Positions 1 to 14,700 of a stretch of 51,289 nt of DNA are shown in pieces (position 1 is the first letter of the stretch; each line of letters opens with the position of its first letter). This DNA comes from Lingula anatina (taxonomy: Eukaryota > Brachiopoda > Lingulata > Lingulida > Lingulidae), in contig NW_019775652.1 in the NCBI RefSeq assembly GCF_001039355.2, forward strand, positions 176,757 to 228,045. The letters run 5' to 3'. Position numbers and translations under genes: made by a program. The notes under the pieces were generated by a model that was not told the DNA's origin, ran no database searches, and saw only the letters and a program-made list of their open reading frames with translations.

Positions 1-1851
1 TAATGTAACAAATGAATAAGTCCTTCTTGGAAATTTATATAAAGGACGGTTATTTGGCTTCAAGCATGGTTCACTCCAGTGCACATTTCCATTAGCTCAA
101 TGTAATTGTGATGGCCAGTAAAATAGAGGGTTATCTTGAGTTTCTTTATTAATAACCATACAGAATTGGCAGGTTACTGTGCCACTTAAAGCCAGATTCT
201 CTCATTTGTTAATGTTGAAAGTAAAACAAATGAGTTTTATAAAATTTTATAAAGAAAATACCATGTACCTCTACACATTACTTTAAGTTTAACCAAATTA
301 GTGTTTTAAACAGGCGTAATATAAGTTTTGTTTGAAGGAATTTAGCATCGTCAATTTGTATTTTTGATAGTTATATGACCGTTGAAAATTATGAATGGAT
401 ATATTAAAAACAAATAAATATCCTTGCTAGTGCTATCACCGTTGTGTACTCAAAGAATGATAATCGATCAAATCAAAAGAATAGATAATGAGAAAAATTT
501 AATACCTATATTGTTTTTGGGACAGCTACCGTTCATTACGAATTCAAAGGCAAAACTGGGCACATTAAGGATAAACATAACAATATGCACCCTGTATTCT
601 TCTTCATATGCATATGCCCATTTTGAAAAAGGCATTCATTTTGTATAAACCAGTAGGTAGATGAGTTCTTACAAAGTCGAGTTTGCGTTTGTCTTGAACG
701 CGTGCTTGTGTAAGTACACTCAGAGTACAATAGATAACCACCGGGTTCATCAGTACCAATAGAGTTATCTCATGGCAATCAACAATCTCTGAATTTAAAG
801 AAAATAGTGTACATCCTTCGTGCAGATGTATGCAAAACATTTTAAATTCTCCTTTTGGGTAAGTTCCAACATTGCCGCCATTCTCTCTCTCCCCCCACCC
901 CCGTGCTTGCGGAAGGCACATTTTCCTGAATATGTGGGAATGTATACATACTTGTAGGTTCACGCTTATGGCAAAGACAGGAATACAGAATCTGTCCCAG
1001 TAAGGCAAAGACATGGTTTAAAGTGGTCGTTTGCGTGTCTAGGATGGTGAATTCTTTTGTGGGACTTGTTGGCCGAAACAATTAAATGTTTTGAGAATGA
1101 CGAAATGGACAAACCGTCAGTCCCATGTCCTAATTTTCTGTTAAAAATAATTAAATATACCTTCCCGTTACTGAACAGCACGGAAAAATGTGTTATGTAT
1201 TTGTTAGATAATACCTCCGAAATTTAAGTCTGCTTTGATAGAAATAAGGCCGTTTAAACAAATTAGCATTAAGTAATATTGTACCAAGATAAAAAACATT
1301 TTGTGCACTGTCACCGAAGCTAAAAAGAAAACTGTATTTTTAATAAGCCTCCAACTTTCAAGAATTATTTAATTACAGTGCAATATAGATTGAGTTCGAA
1401 AGCCGTACCAAACAATAGTATTTTTTGCTTTTAGCTTTTATTTATTAACTTTACAATTTTCACAAATTGGCAGCTGTGAGTATGTTTTCCCATGGGTCTG
1501 AAGCCTTGCGCTAGTTACATACTCTGATTGTACAGAGTAAAACCATAGAGTGTAAATTGGAAGTGACAATGCTGTTATACGTTGTATAATATTGCATCAA
1601 AATTCACTTTTTTCTTTGACCCTTCTTTGATAAGTTGCTTGTTCATTATTTTGGCCGTTTAAATGTCACTGCTCCTGTTAGCTTTGCTGTCTTGTAAATT
1701 TAGTTTACCAATTCGTGAAGGTTGGAAATAACACCCTGTTTAACATAATTAAAATGTATTGTTGCACCACAGATGGATTAAACAATATGTGTATCATAGC
1801 TATAGCATTTTATTATTGTTAAACAGATTTTGCAGCCTTGTCTACATTTTG
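1..1851. other. 5' flank of the NR0B gene, no gene recognised
   Basis: AT-rich DNA with only short chance reading frames, none with a recognisable domain. It should hold the distal promoter of the downstream nuclear receptor gene. I found no clear NR5A-type TCAAGGTCA site here, although such sites are known in vertebrate DAX1/SHP promoters. No RNA gene or convincing repeat was seen. Confidence 0.5.
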
Positions 1852-1865
1852 TATATATATATAAA
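1852..1865 (+). promoter_or_regulatory. Candidate TATA box of the NR0B gene
   Basis: A TATATATATATAAAG-type stretch lies about 135-148 bp before the chosen ATG at 2000, so a start site near 1885-1895 would give a short 5' UTR. The alternative is an upstream noncoding exon spliced to the acceptor-like ...ATTTACAG ending at 1974. The sequence does not decide between them, and AT-rich DNA makes a chance TATA plausible. Confidence 0.35.
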
Positions 1866-1999
1866 GCTTAATGTTTCCAGACACGTTTTAGTGGCATTAT
1901 ACGACGCCAATAGCTCTTATGAATATTTCCCTGCTGTAAACACGGTGTTTATTGTTAGTATTTTATATTTACAGATTGTTTGACCAAACCCACATCTCC

Positions 2000-4900
2000 A
2001 TGACGACCGAAGCCACCCTGGACCACCTCCCGTCATGCCCCTGCCCGGCACACATGCAGGAGCCACGGATCCTACAAAATCTCCTCAGCGGCGCGGGCAA
2101 CATCCCTTACGAGTCCCAGTCGTGTTTCAACGGGTTCCAGGCAACCAAACTGCCAACAAGATCTCCACACTTCTTCGATTTTAATCCGAAATATATGGTG
2201 AGGCAGGAATCATTGACACCGCCATCGTCGTTAGCGGCTTCTTCAAAAAGGAGAATTTACGAGACAGATAAGAATACGGCCAGGTTGAATCCGTCACCGA
2301 AGCGCCCTAAACTTGAAAAGTACCCCATCACCAACTTAGGAAGCAATGGTTCCAATATGAATGAGGAGTACCTGGTAACTGCAAATGTGCAAATTCTTAA
2401 TAACCAAAGACGCCACGAGGAGGGCGAGGAGAAGTACAGGATGAGCAATCCCCTGCCCTCTTCAAAATGGGGTTGGGGCTCTGGGCAAAAAAGTTTACCT
2501 CTTCCTCAACTCATGGGCTTTAAAGGTATGGACTATTATGATAAATGCATTCTGCAGCAAAAAGGAAAAACTTCTTTGAGATTGGCGCATTCGGGGGTAA
2601 GAATTGATCAAGAGACCGCAGCAGACATACAACTCGGGTCCGAGAGGTTCAATGGTTTTTCCGAGTGTCGGTCTATAAGCAACAGTCCTAAGTCCACCCC
2701 AAGTCCCCTTGGTTGCTTGACGCCTGTCCACAACGGGTCGCCGGTCTCAGTAACCAGAAATATGTCTCCAAGTATTCGATATTATTCCCATGAAATTGGG
2801 ACAAAATGTGTGTCCATTCCAAATGGTTATAGCTCCCCCTCGCCAGTAATTGCACAGAGCACAGCTTCGTTTTCTGCACTTGCTGAGGCCTCATCAAGCG
2901 ATAGCAAACCGCCCCTTAGGTGCTCATCATCTTATTCATCGTCATCGCGTTCCATGTCACCATTTACTCCACCATCCGCATCATTGCCAATTCAAGAGAC
3001 CGAACAGCCAATAGATTTGTCTTGCAAGAAAGCCAACCGCAAGATGGCCCTGCAACAAAGCACCTCTGGTGACAGCGTTGAAGGCTTTGGCGACGGTCTT
3101 GGGCTGTTAAATATGCCCTGTTGCCAAGTAGATGGTTCTATATTGAAGGTTTTGCTGGAACGTTATAAGAAACCATCTACATGTTCGGGCCCCGTTACTG
3201 AGACTTACAGAATGGCAGAAGTAAAGGTTGATACGAAGCTCAAACCATCTCAAATTCCCAGCAACACTCCAGTGACACTCGCCAAGAAAAATCTGCAACC
3301 AGTCAGTTCCAGGGTTTCAGACTGGGTGACGAAAACCTTTCAGTTTGCCAATTCTTTGGAAAATTTCAAGCGACTTACAATTAGAGACAAAGCTGGGCTC
3401 ATAAACGCGTCTTGGGCTCGGCTCGTCCTACTGTTTATGTCAGAGAACAACTTTCAGTTCGTGGTAACTCCTCATTACAACGACGTAAGCGACACAGCTT
3501 CGGTTGCGTCTTCCTCGTCCTCCTCATGCTCCAGCTGTCAGTGTGGGAACTCGGTCAACCAAGACACGCCCACCGTGGGGAGAGTGGAGGAGATCGAGCG
3601 TGTGATCCAAAAGTTCAGGAATCTCGGTCTGAACAGCCGTACTTTTGACTTACTTAGGACGGCCGTCCTTTTTCACACTGGTAAGTTCAGCTTTTGTCGT
3701 ATATGATGTATGATGAGGTGTCTGAATGCTGTTGAATATATCATGTGTGAGAAAATTATCTATGACCTTTGCTGTCCAGAGACAAGTGCATGGATTAAAG
3801 GTCAGTTATGGTATTGTGGTCAAGATAGAGGTCAGAGGTTGGCTTTAAGGTCAAAGGTTCAAAGGTTTCATATTACTCTTTCAGTCAGTCTCTTTTCAAC
3901 TAACAGTTCATTGAACTAAATGCTTAGCTACTGATGGAGGACATATGAACAGAAAAATGACCTGAAATTCTGAATGATATATGAAAATATTCTGGTTAAC
4001 TCTAGATAGAAGTAATGACACCCTCAGTTTCGAGGTATTTAGGCGTTCCTCGTACATGTTTTGGTGATACGTCACTGAACATTGTTACACAGTAATAGAG
4101 AAAAAAGTTACCTACAAGAAGACAGTTTGATGAAGAAAATCATTATGATAAGTGGAAATTGAAGGCAGCTTATGTCTTAAGACAGACACACCTGATAGCC
4201 ATAAATATGGCATCGTTATCATACAAATATAATCATTCATTCATCTGATATGAATTTCAATAAATGTTAACAAAGTATATATCCAATTATAGAATTTTGA
4301 ACGCCGGTCGACTCTCTCGAAGCTCTAAATGTAACAACAGAACTGCCATAGATACGCCGTCATTGGCAGAGTTATTTGTATTGAGAAACGTCATCAGCTC
4401 ATACTATGTGGTGCCCGTCCTGCAAGGCTTACCCGGACACGTGGTGTGCCACCCGGACATGTATTTAGCATATTTTGTTAATCAAGGAGGACCAAGCAAG
4501 GAAAAAAACATACTGACTTAGAGTTAAGAGAGTTACTGTGCCTGCCTACCAATTAAGTATAACAACGTGCCCTTGCACGAGTACTCTTTTGAGACCGAGG
4601 CCAGACTGTGCGGATAAGTTGGATCTGGAGAATCTATCTATACGTGCAGCGTTCATACACATTAAACCAGTGCGTGTGTGTTTCCGCATGTTGTGAACTG
4701 ATGCGTGTACGAAATAGAGTTTTGAGGCTCCCGCGTGAATTGCCCTGGCTGGCTTGCAAGTTTACTAACACAACCCGACCGATGCCCGTGATCTAAACGG
4801 CAAAAGAGAGTTTTTTTTCAGTGGTTTACACTTGGGCAAATAGGTTTCGGTTTTATTTTATGAGGCATTATCATTTAATATGACTTCCTGGTCTCAACGC

Positions 4901-5667
4901 TGTAAAGGTAAGCTTCACTTTGCTCGTCCCATTTCTTAAATTATTTTTTGACTCCCCCCTTTTCATGGCTAAAAAATGGTGATTTAAAGGTCACTGTATC
5001 GAACAAGCGCATCGCGGTTTTTGCACAGAATTATATCACATGAAACATGCCGTCTACGACCCCCATGTGTAAACATTATCACGATGTCTGGTATGAAGGA
5101 GGAATCTTTTTCAATCGTACTTTTGCAAGTCACCGTACGTTACAAAAGTGTCACGTTCCGCTGTGCACCTTAAGCGGTGTGTTATATAAGCATGGCAAAT
5201 GGCTTAGTGTCACTGCGGTCAGACAGGTTACACGGCAGTCATGTGATGGGCGGATCCCGTTACACATGCAGCTTCACTTGTCCTCAGATCAACGCCACAA
5301 ATAACTCGCGTCTTAGTGGTACAGTTCTTAGGACGCGTGTGCTTAATCTTAAAATCGTGAGCTGATTATCTGAAAATATAGACACTTCCTGGTACTAATG
5401 AGCAAATTTTGATTGCTAAACAGAATTTGAATTGAACTGCTTTCTGTTGTATTTATGACACGGTCATGTTTTAAGTAATGCTGGGAAAGATTTATAACTC
5501 TCCCTTTGGTCTCCATAACCTCCTGAAGGCTTCTAGAGTGAAGGCATTGTATGAATGGTGTCTTTGAACGTTTGTAGGCGTTATGACGGCAGATATCTTG
5601 TAAATTACAGCTTCCCATTTTATTTTCCTGGAAGCTGAATCTTCTGACAAAGTAAACATGAGGGAAA

Positions 5668-5715
<48 letters not shown>

Positions 5716-5716
5716 A

Positions 5717-5751
<35 letters not shown>

Positions 5752-5768
5752 GCACACACGGATACAAT

Positions 5769-5799
<31 letters not shown>

Positions 5800-8700
5800 T
5801 AGAAAGTCAAGAGTAGAGGTGTGTGCGTTCTTATTGAACAAATGAAGCCAATGGTTTACGAAGCAGTCGAGCAGAGCATGAAATCAGGATGGTTGACAAG
5901 AATCAGGCTGCAAGAAAAAGTCAGGAGACCCATCTTGATGCGTCGTAATTTTGTAATGATAGTACAGCGACAGAAGTAGCTGTTTGGTTTCTTTAAGAAC
6001 TTTGTTTTTGGTTTCTTATACCACTTTATGTATCGATTATGCGTCGAGAAAAACAATTCTGAGGTTGCAGTTGGCACTGTATTTGTAGGAGGGCACCGCA
6101 CATGCTAATACAAGGCAGGGTTTGAACGTAATGCCTTGTGTTGTGAAGCCTGTACTTGGCAAATGACCCTGGTTTGATCAATTGACGACGGGACAGACGG
6201 GGAGAGAGAGATAAGAATTGTGATAATGTTCGAATAAATAACATTCAAAACGAATTCACGGTAACTTGTAAAATAGTTCCTTTTATTGAGATACAGGTCA
6301 ATTTCAAGGTCGAGAAATCAGAATACAAGAAATAATATTTCATGTTGCGCCACTGAAATCCAATCATCTCAGTGCTCTTTCGGGAGAACATATCGATGCT
6401 TGGGGCGCGTCCCCACTTCAAGCAGTAATCTTTTTCTTATCTTCCCCAACATTTTGCGAACCAAAGCCGATTTCCACTGTCAGTTCTGTTAGGTAGGGAC
6501 GTTGGTTATTTAGCCCTTGCCGCTATTACATGTAGGATCAATGACTCACTACAAAATAGTTCTGAACGTAGACCTGGCTGCCTCGTATACACACACACAC
6601 ACAAAAAAAAAAAAAATATATATATATAATTATAATTTTTGCGTATATATATATATATATTATTTGATAGGATTTTCTCTTTTTATTTTGCTATAAATAT
6701 CCTTATATACTTTGCGTAAAGTGTATCGATTATAAGAGTTAAGAATGAGAACGATTATGGTATTTATCGGGGCAAGAATTTATTTTATTATATGAACATC
6801 GCGTTCTTTAGGTAGCCAGCTTTTAGTTTCAGTCCTTTACTTTAGGCTGAAGTGATTTCTTACGTGACGAGAGATATGATTTAATTGCATATGTATGTAA
6901 TGAATTTCAAAGTTGAACGCCGAGAACACGAAGCGAGAGGCAATCTAGAACTTTCGACCGGGTACACAACGGTCGGTTAAGGTCAACGAATTTGTTTTCT
7001 TTCTGTTGCGTTACTATTTGTAGATGTTCGCTTTTGTCATTGAAGTCGTCGTTCGAAAAACAAGTCGGCGTGCCCGAGAAGGCGTGTTTACGTGTTCGCA
7101 AACACTACAAACACAATATATATAATTGATCATTGATGTTATGAGGCAAGGTTTATTTGATGGAGAGGATGCAGATGATTTGATGAATAAGTCATAATAA
7201 ATACGAAACAACCAACACGATCACACTGTGCACAGGTAGCGTGAGTTATGGTACTCCTTCTTATCGTCCTGCGATTAAGGGTCGGCGTTGGTGACCTGGT
7301 TGATAATGGTGGGATCCCGCGGTGTCGATACTGCTCTCTGGGTAGGATGTGCCGGACCTAAGTCGTGTCTCTGCCCACACTGCAGTAAGACCGTGCAACA
7401 ATGATCTTGGTGGACTTCTGCTTGAGTCCTTCAAGCATAAGGTTGGCGGACTCCAAAACTGTCCTTCATTGGATTGCATCAGATTTCATATGCATATGTT
7501 ATCTAAAATACCCATCCGCGGATTTCTGTGCACGCATTTGCTCTTACTTCAAGGTCTTCAAGATTGTCAACAACGAAAATGATCTATCAACGTGTTTTCT
7601 CTGTAGTGTAATTGTATCGTTGATATGATTTAGATGACGCAAAACAGCATAGAAGACTTGCTTACCGTCACATAGTCGTTTTTGTGGGTTTAAATGAAAT
7701 AGCTGTAAGTGGGGTTGGTCCTTTCTGCATTGATTAAACACAATGTTATTATTTCACAATGAAAAGAAATATATGGTTAGTTAATACAATAAGGGGGAGC
7801 TAGAACTTGTGGAAATTTGGAGGTCAGGTACTGGAATTTTTCATCAAATTTGATTTATCACTTATTTATAAACAGTTTAAATCATTTAAAAAGCCACGCC
7901 ATCAGCTGCCCGCTGAACCCTGCCAGTACCTCTCCAAGGTGCGCGCTGTCTATGAGTAATATATGGATCAAATTGCTATGAACTAGTTCACACAGACGAT
8001 GTTTTACCCAGCTCTGATCACTTGCCAAATAGAACTCATGTCACCCTGAGTTTAAGAGTCTTCATGGCTAGATACGGGGGCAGTAGCGCGTGCTTCTGTA
8101 TACTGTAGTGCTGGAGTATTGTGACTGAAGTTGTTTTACTTCATCTTACTGTTACTAATGTCGTTTTTAATCCTAGATTGCTTATGTATGTGGGTCCATG
8201 TATGTTACTTTCGCGCTGATATTTAGTTATCCGTCCCTAGTTTATTTCCTGTCTTACTTTGGTGCTTTGAACAGTTTCCTGTTTTGTTCAAACATCTATT
8301 TAATACCGACCCTTTTTGTCCCCATCCTGTTGTCCCCATCATTTTGTTAATTCATCATTCATGCATAACGATTTAACAAAAAGTGGTGAAAAGGGGGATA
8401 CAAGAAAAAAGCTAGATAAAATTGTTTTAATGAAACGAGTTTAAAAAATCGGAAAGACAGGAAATCATACTTAATTGCTCACATACTCAGGGTACCCAGA
8501 GGCTTCAACTTACCAGCTGCCCTTAAAATACGCGGAAAGATCTTGACTCAAGGAAATTCAGATTAGTCTAGAATGCGTAGTAGGATATCGGTGTAAGCGG
8601 AATTCCCGAGCAGGCATGAACATAATAGAGTCTGTGAGGCAAAGGTCAGACGCTCTAGTTAAATCTGAAGACACTCAGGTTCTCGGGTCCGCACACAGGA

Positions 8701-11700
8701 TTGGGTTTAAAAGGGGCAGATAGTAGAGCACGTGTTTTCACTTAAATCTGTGAGTGCACAGTCTAGTCTAGTCGGGGGAGAGCAGGGAAACTATCAGGCT
8801 TTTGTGGTAAAATTTTGTCCCAGAAGGGTAGTTGTACAGTAGACTTCTCTGGGATGACAACAACCTATCCCAAGCCAGCACTGATTACCATGACTTTATT
8901 AAAGTCAGCATAAAAACAAAATTGTTCTTTATTTCGGACTTGAAAGAGGACAGTGACAGGGAGAGATTTTGCCCTGTAAAAAGAGTAAGATCTTCGCAAA
9001 ATGTTTATGCAAGGTTTTGGCAGAGGGTTTGGATAAAATACGTTACGCAAATAAACATTTTGTTAAAACTCACGCAGGGAGCGAACCAGTTCATTTAAGT
9101 ATGGCTGTGGATAGAGAGTGCAACATAGGAAAATGCATTATCCCTGAAGTCATTTCGTATGTTTAATACCTAGAATACTTGGAGACAAAGCAATGTAAAT
9201 GTCATTCTCATGTTTAATAGTCGTCTCATGAAATTAGGTGTTAATTTAAGGTAGTTGTAGACCAACGTTGTCAGTTTAAAAATAATAATGATAAACCCCG
9301 GGAAGTTTCTTTGTACTCCTGTGGGAGATGACAAGCTGATAATAAGATGACACTTGTAACATATCAAAACATGTTTTGTAAACAAACAAACCATTTTTTG
9401 CTAATTTTTATTATTAGATATTCAAAGAAGGTTACAAAATATGAATTCCAACAGGCGCATAAAGGCCATCGAAACTGGAGAACGCGAACTTTCGGTGGGA
9501 AATGGCACAATTTAACTAGGAATCATGTTTGAATTTTAAAAGTTAAAACTTTTGTTTAATAAAAAGGTAAAGTTTAGACTGGGCAAGAAGCAAGAGGTGC
9601 CCGGGTTGTTCTGATAATCATTCTATACACAAATGCGAAGAGCACAGTAAAAAGATCATACTCGTCGTGACGCTGTGCAAATAAAGGTCTTATTGAGTGT
9701 TTGAATTGCGTCTGGCAGGACGTGGATTTCTATGGAGGCGTCCGAGAACGCGATCGTGATTGAGGTGAAATATCAGGTGAAGGTTTTTAAGGCCACTGTC
9801 CTAAACGTGTTTATGTTTGGCACAGATATCTGTAGGGCGTTGGGCGTTGTGTCCTCAGACGCCCCGGTTAACCAATGCCTGGAAGCCATAATGTCTTCTG
9901 TACACATTTATCTGGCATTCACTTGGAAATGCAGATTTAGTGAGTTTAAGTTATGTTGAAGGAAATCGTATTGATACATTTTAAGCTTTAAGTTATTCAA
10001 GGGATTTTTGTTTATTTGTGTGTGTGTGTATAATTGTCTTCTTGTGTATTCAGCACTATAAGTATGTGTGTTGTTGCCACGCATGTAGAACTTTCCCCTA
10101 AATTCACAATTTCGCAAGGTAGTTAACCTCACTTAAGGTAATTAATCTCACCCATAAGCGAGTTATTTTTAACTGGGATTTTTTTCGGTCCTCGTTGATG
10201 GTATTGCATATAGACATAGTGTTCACGTGCTCCTCATGCATACCGCGTGGTGTGTATTATAAAGCTCATAGTTCATAAGAAATGCGGTCACCTATTTAAT
10301 CTACTTTATCCTCAACTTGAATGTGGACATGAAATCGGTCATACGATAGCTTATCGCCTACTGAGGCAAACGTGTATATATTTCGTCTGTTGTGTGACCT
10401 GGATGTTCACCGATTCTCTGCATCCATGGTTCAAGGTTGTAAGTATTGTAGAGTGTTTTTATTGCCTAGGCACGTACTTCTCTCAGGACGTTTGTGGTTT
10501 GAGAAAAAATGGAGCTTTAACTAAAAATATTTGTCAATAAAAAATCAATTTAATAGCCTTTCAAAGGCCTTCCTCAGTTTTTATTTCCCGATTTTCTAAC
10601 TATATGCAAATGAATCTCTCTCTCTATTTCTCTCTGAGAACGAAAAGGGTTTTAGAGCTGTCTCGCAACACATTTATGTGTTGTAAAATTGTGCGACGAC
10701 TTGTAGAATCCAAGTGTAAAGCTAAAATGACACATGGCCGCGGTTTCGGGACACGTCAGTATCTGTAGTCAGGCGTGTTGTACACCAATCACATACAGCG
10801 CTATCACTGATTACGTTTTTATCTACGATATCAACATGGACGTACGGGCATAAAATGGCCCGCTTTAAGTTCATTTAAAACCCCAGACGACTTCTTAACA
10901 AATTAAGGTCACTCACACTCTGTTGCCCTTTATCTGGGACAAGACCAACGTAAAATTATTTGAGGACAGGATCGAGTTTTGGCGAATGGACAAAAATAGA
11001 ACGGTAATCTTTTCTGCTTATTTGATGAAATTAGCGGTCGACAGAGAATAAAGAGGCAGGGCGAAATTGTCCTTTTACAGAGGTGGACCGTCTGTAACGT
11101 CAGATATGGTGCACACTTGATGACCCACTACCAGGGTGTCTGATATTATAGTCAAATTTTCAAAAAGCCAGTGAGTCAAATGACTGTCTATTTATTTAAA
11201 GACACATCTGTGAATATCTTGTGAAAATTCCATCTGTTGCCCAGGTAGAGGGTACTCTTTGATGTGGGTGGGCAGTTAATCGTGCCTCTCGTAATTTCTG
11301 ATATTCCTCTGACTTTTTACTAAAACTTTGACGGTGATGCGGCAGAGGACTATTATCGGTCTGTACTGTAGGGCCTACTGTACTGTATCCAATATGTCAA
11401 TCAACCTTTAATATCCCAAGCGTGATTCGAAAAGTGGGAAAGTAGGTGAAGGCCTTGCACGAGGTAGAACCGTGATTAACACTCAGATAGTGGAATTGGG
11501 GGAAATTGGGTTAGTCCAGAGTCGGCGGCTCGCCTTTACCAAGGAGGCAGAATGACCGTTACCGGCATGCCATACCCTTCGGTTCTAGTGAACAGTCAGT
11601 GAGACTGTTATGGGGAGTTTTGATCCCCCTAAATTTTCTACTGAAGTTTTTAATTTGTTTGCTGAAGGAGATTGTAGTAATTAGATGCTGAAGCCTCTCG

Positions 11701-14700
11701 TGTATACATCCTTTCGATATGATTAACGTCATATTCTGTCCACAACGGGAAATGACTCAGAATATATGTTTTAGGCCAGGGTACGAAGCCGTGATGCACT
11801 TCTACCAGTGTCATGTTACCCAGACACTGAACCTACTGGAGTTCAAAATAAGGTGCAAATTGATTTCTTTTATTATTTTCGATACGTGCACGAAACGCAA
11901 ATTAAACTGTGCGTGTTCGAAAATGCCCCGAAGTCATATTTTTGTCTACTGTGCTTGTCTGCAAAACCGATTATCTTTTTCCAATTTAAACCTTATTTAA
12001 GCCTTGAAAACGATAAAATCCCTCAAATAAAAGTGCTTTATGTCGGTATTTTGTTCTGAAATGACAGGAAGACATCGCAGTCTAAACGGATAATGATTCG
12101 TTCAGAACTCAGTTATTTCATTTTATAATGTCGCAGGGATGGGGGTAGAGCAGTCATTCTTGAAAAATTTGATAAGATTTGGCGTAAAGAGTAAGACAAA
12201 ATAATATTTCGAGGCAGGGCTTGGGGCTTGCAATGTCGCAGATATTTATAGTTCTATACTGTATTTTTTAAAGTGAGCTGTCGGGGTGCAGCGTCTGCGG
12301 TAATCCATCACATCTGACCTTGGTCTTGCAAAGTAGCGCGGTCTGCTATGGTGTTATTCCGTCCGTGTATAATATAATGAACCCCTTCCACGTTTTCTCC
12401 AGACAGAAACAGTTTCCGCCCAGACGTCTCAGTTTGGCTTTTGCAGTGGCGTAAATGGTTGCATTGGCAACGAAGCTGAAGCAAGGCAAGCGGCAATCGT
12501 CTCACTAACGTCTGAGTATGTAAGAGGAGAGTTGATGTTTCACAGTCCAGTGCATCTCTACGTGTCTTAGGCAACGCGCAGTGTGAATTTAACTTTTTTT
12601 TGCATTTCGTATGTTATGTAAAGAATAAAGCTCAAGTCTGTGGTGAATTGTCCAGCCCGAGTGTACTTTTAAAAGAAAATGGTCTTTTGAAGAGGCCATT
12701 GAAAATTTTGCGAGGAAAGCGTCAGCCTGCCGTTTAGAGTCACATTGTACGAAAGTACTTTACACTAATAAAGGTAATAGTGCGTCTTAACACATACTAA
12801 TATTCCCTTCAGTCCCAGACTTCCTGATAAGAATCAAGAGTCGATTATTTTCGGCGTGCGTGACAGGAAGCTTAGGCACAATTTTAAGGATACACAGTAA
12901 AATACATTTACAATGACGCCATGAAATACTGTGTGGTAGTCAGTCAATATCTTTATCGATTTGTGTCGTATTTTATCGGTTATAAGCATAATAATCAACT
13001 TGGTTGGATTTATTGTATCATTCTATTAATATTGTTCGTTGAAATCGTTTGTCGTGTCTCTCACTCTTTGGGGCAGTTAATTTTATATCGTATTATCTTT
13101 ATAATATTTTGATGTTTTGTGTCTGTAATTATATATAAGTGTAGGTGACAATGTAAAATAGTTTCTCATTTTGTTGTAAACGTGTTTTGGAGAAATGACT
13201 GCTCCTTGAATACATACAGGAGTGCGGGGCACTTGAATGAACAAAGAATGCAAACTTGACGTTTGACAATTGTATCAAAAACGCGACGAAATCCGTACAT
13301 AGCGTTCCGTGACTCCTATTTCTGTGTTCAGTTGTTCAATCATCAATAATTGATGACATAAGGGTTATCAAAGGTAGAATGCCGCCATAGTATAAGCCGA
13401 GGTTGGGGCGACCTACCTAAATATTTGTTACATTGTTAAGGTGGTCGATAACGTTAGCGATCGTTGCTAAATTTGGTTTTGGTAGGCATAATCAGCGCAT
13501 TCCCTGTATATTAAATGTACATGCATAAGTTGTCTCTGTTTAGGTACAGTCTACGCATTTTAGCTAAGTGAATCAATTTGCAACTGGGTCTAGTGAAAAT
13601 GGGATAGATGTAATTGTTGCACAAGGACAGTTCGCCTGTACTTGTACATGTATTGGGCCTTTGAGTTAGAACTAATTCTGTCTTATTGTCCTTCTGGAGA
13701 AAAGCTCATGTGTATTGAGACAAATATATTGTCATTCTACTTGCAGTCGTGCCTCCCATGATTCTTCCAGTCATTAACCTTGGTATAGTTTAACACCGTT
13801 AGGTCGGTTATCCTCTGTTAGCAGGTGAAACTAAAGAGTTCTTGGCAATGGCTCTGGTGCCAGTCAGTGCTTTCGAATATTAACAGATGCGAATCCAGTG
13901 TTATTTTAGATACTGTAGATAATAACTATGGCGAAGTCGTTCACTCTGGATAATTAACCGAGTTTCTCAAGGTCAGGTCGCCGTCATGAAAAGTACACGT
14001 TCAACTGGAGACCCGGAGGGAAAAAAGCGCATTCGTGTACCATGCCGTCGTAATTGATTTTACGATCCGCAGAATTCCTTAAAATAACCAGCTGCGTAGG
14101 TGAACAAAGTGCACTTTTGCACTTACTGTGCTTTTCATCTGTAGTGTGTGTGTGTGTGTGGGGGAGGGGGGGGGGACGCGTGCGCGCTCGTGTGTCTGTG
14201 TATGTATGATAGAGAGATAGAGCGAAAGGGATAAACCAGAAAACTGTAAAAAGGTAGTTATACTTGGAAAAACCAAGCAGTCTCTTACTAGCACTGGACC
14301 TGTCTTAAGGCCCACTGGACCGCCCTAGATCTGTCTTAAACTCATCGTTAAGTACGGCTGCAACATGCTATTTACAGACTATAAGGAAGTCACGATTCCC
14401 TGAATTTGAAGGCCAACCGTTTGGTTAACTAAGTCATTCGTTTATAAATACCATAAACATGACGCAAACTTAAATAAAAGACCATCAAGTCGATTTGTTT
14501 GAAAGTTATGAAATGAATTATTAAGGCCTTTTTTCATCTAGCAGCATGCCCATTTGATAAAGCAGTGCCTATGTTTTAAGAGATTGACAGCTTGAACTAT
14601 GTATGCTTCAAGTCAGAAAATCACCGAAGCAGAGCCCTGCGCTCAACACGACCATTTTAATTAACTTCCGCCTAAACCACATAACGCGAACTCGTGGATA

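Noticed and set aside
604-1014. 136-codon minus-strand open frame upstream of NR0B
   Set aside because: Overlaps other chance frames, with no conserved motif and no promoter signal.
1952-1999. Upstream extension of the NR0B frame to 1952
   Set aside because: It starts at TTG, crosses an acceptor-like ATTTACAG and lacks conservation with SHP. The ATG at 2000 restores the SHP-like N-terminus.
5349-5841. Overlapping minus-strand open frames rich in Ser-Leu and Thr-His
   Set aside because: They are translations of the (TG)n-(AG)n microsatellite.
9732-9959. 75-codon plus-strand open frame in NR0B intron 1
   Set aside because: Looks somewhat protein-like, but has no known domain and no splice or neighbour support.
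10552-10568. Possible histone-type 3' stem-loop (AGCCTTTCAAAGGCCT)
   Set aside because: Does not match the conserved histone hairpin and no histone gene is nearby.
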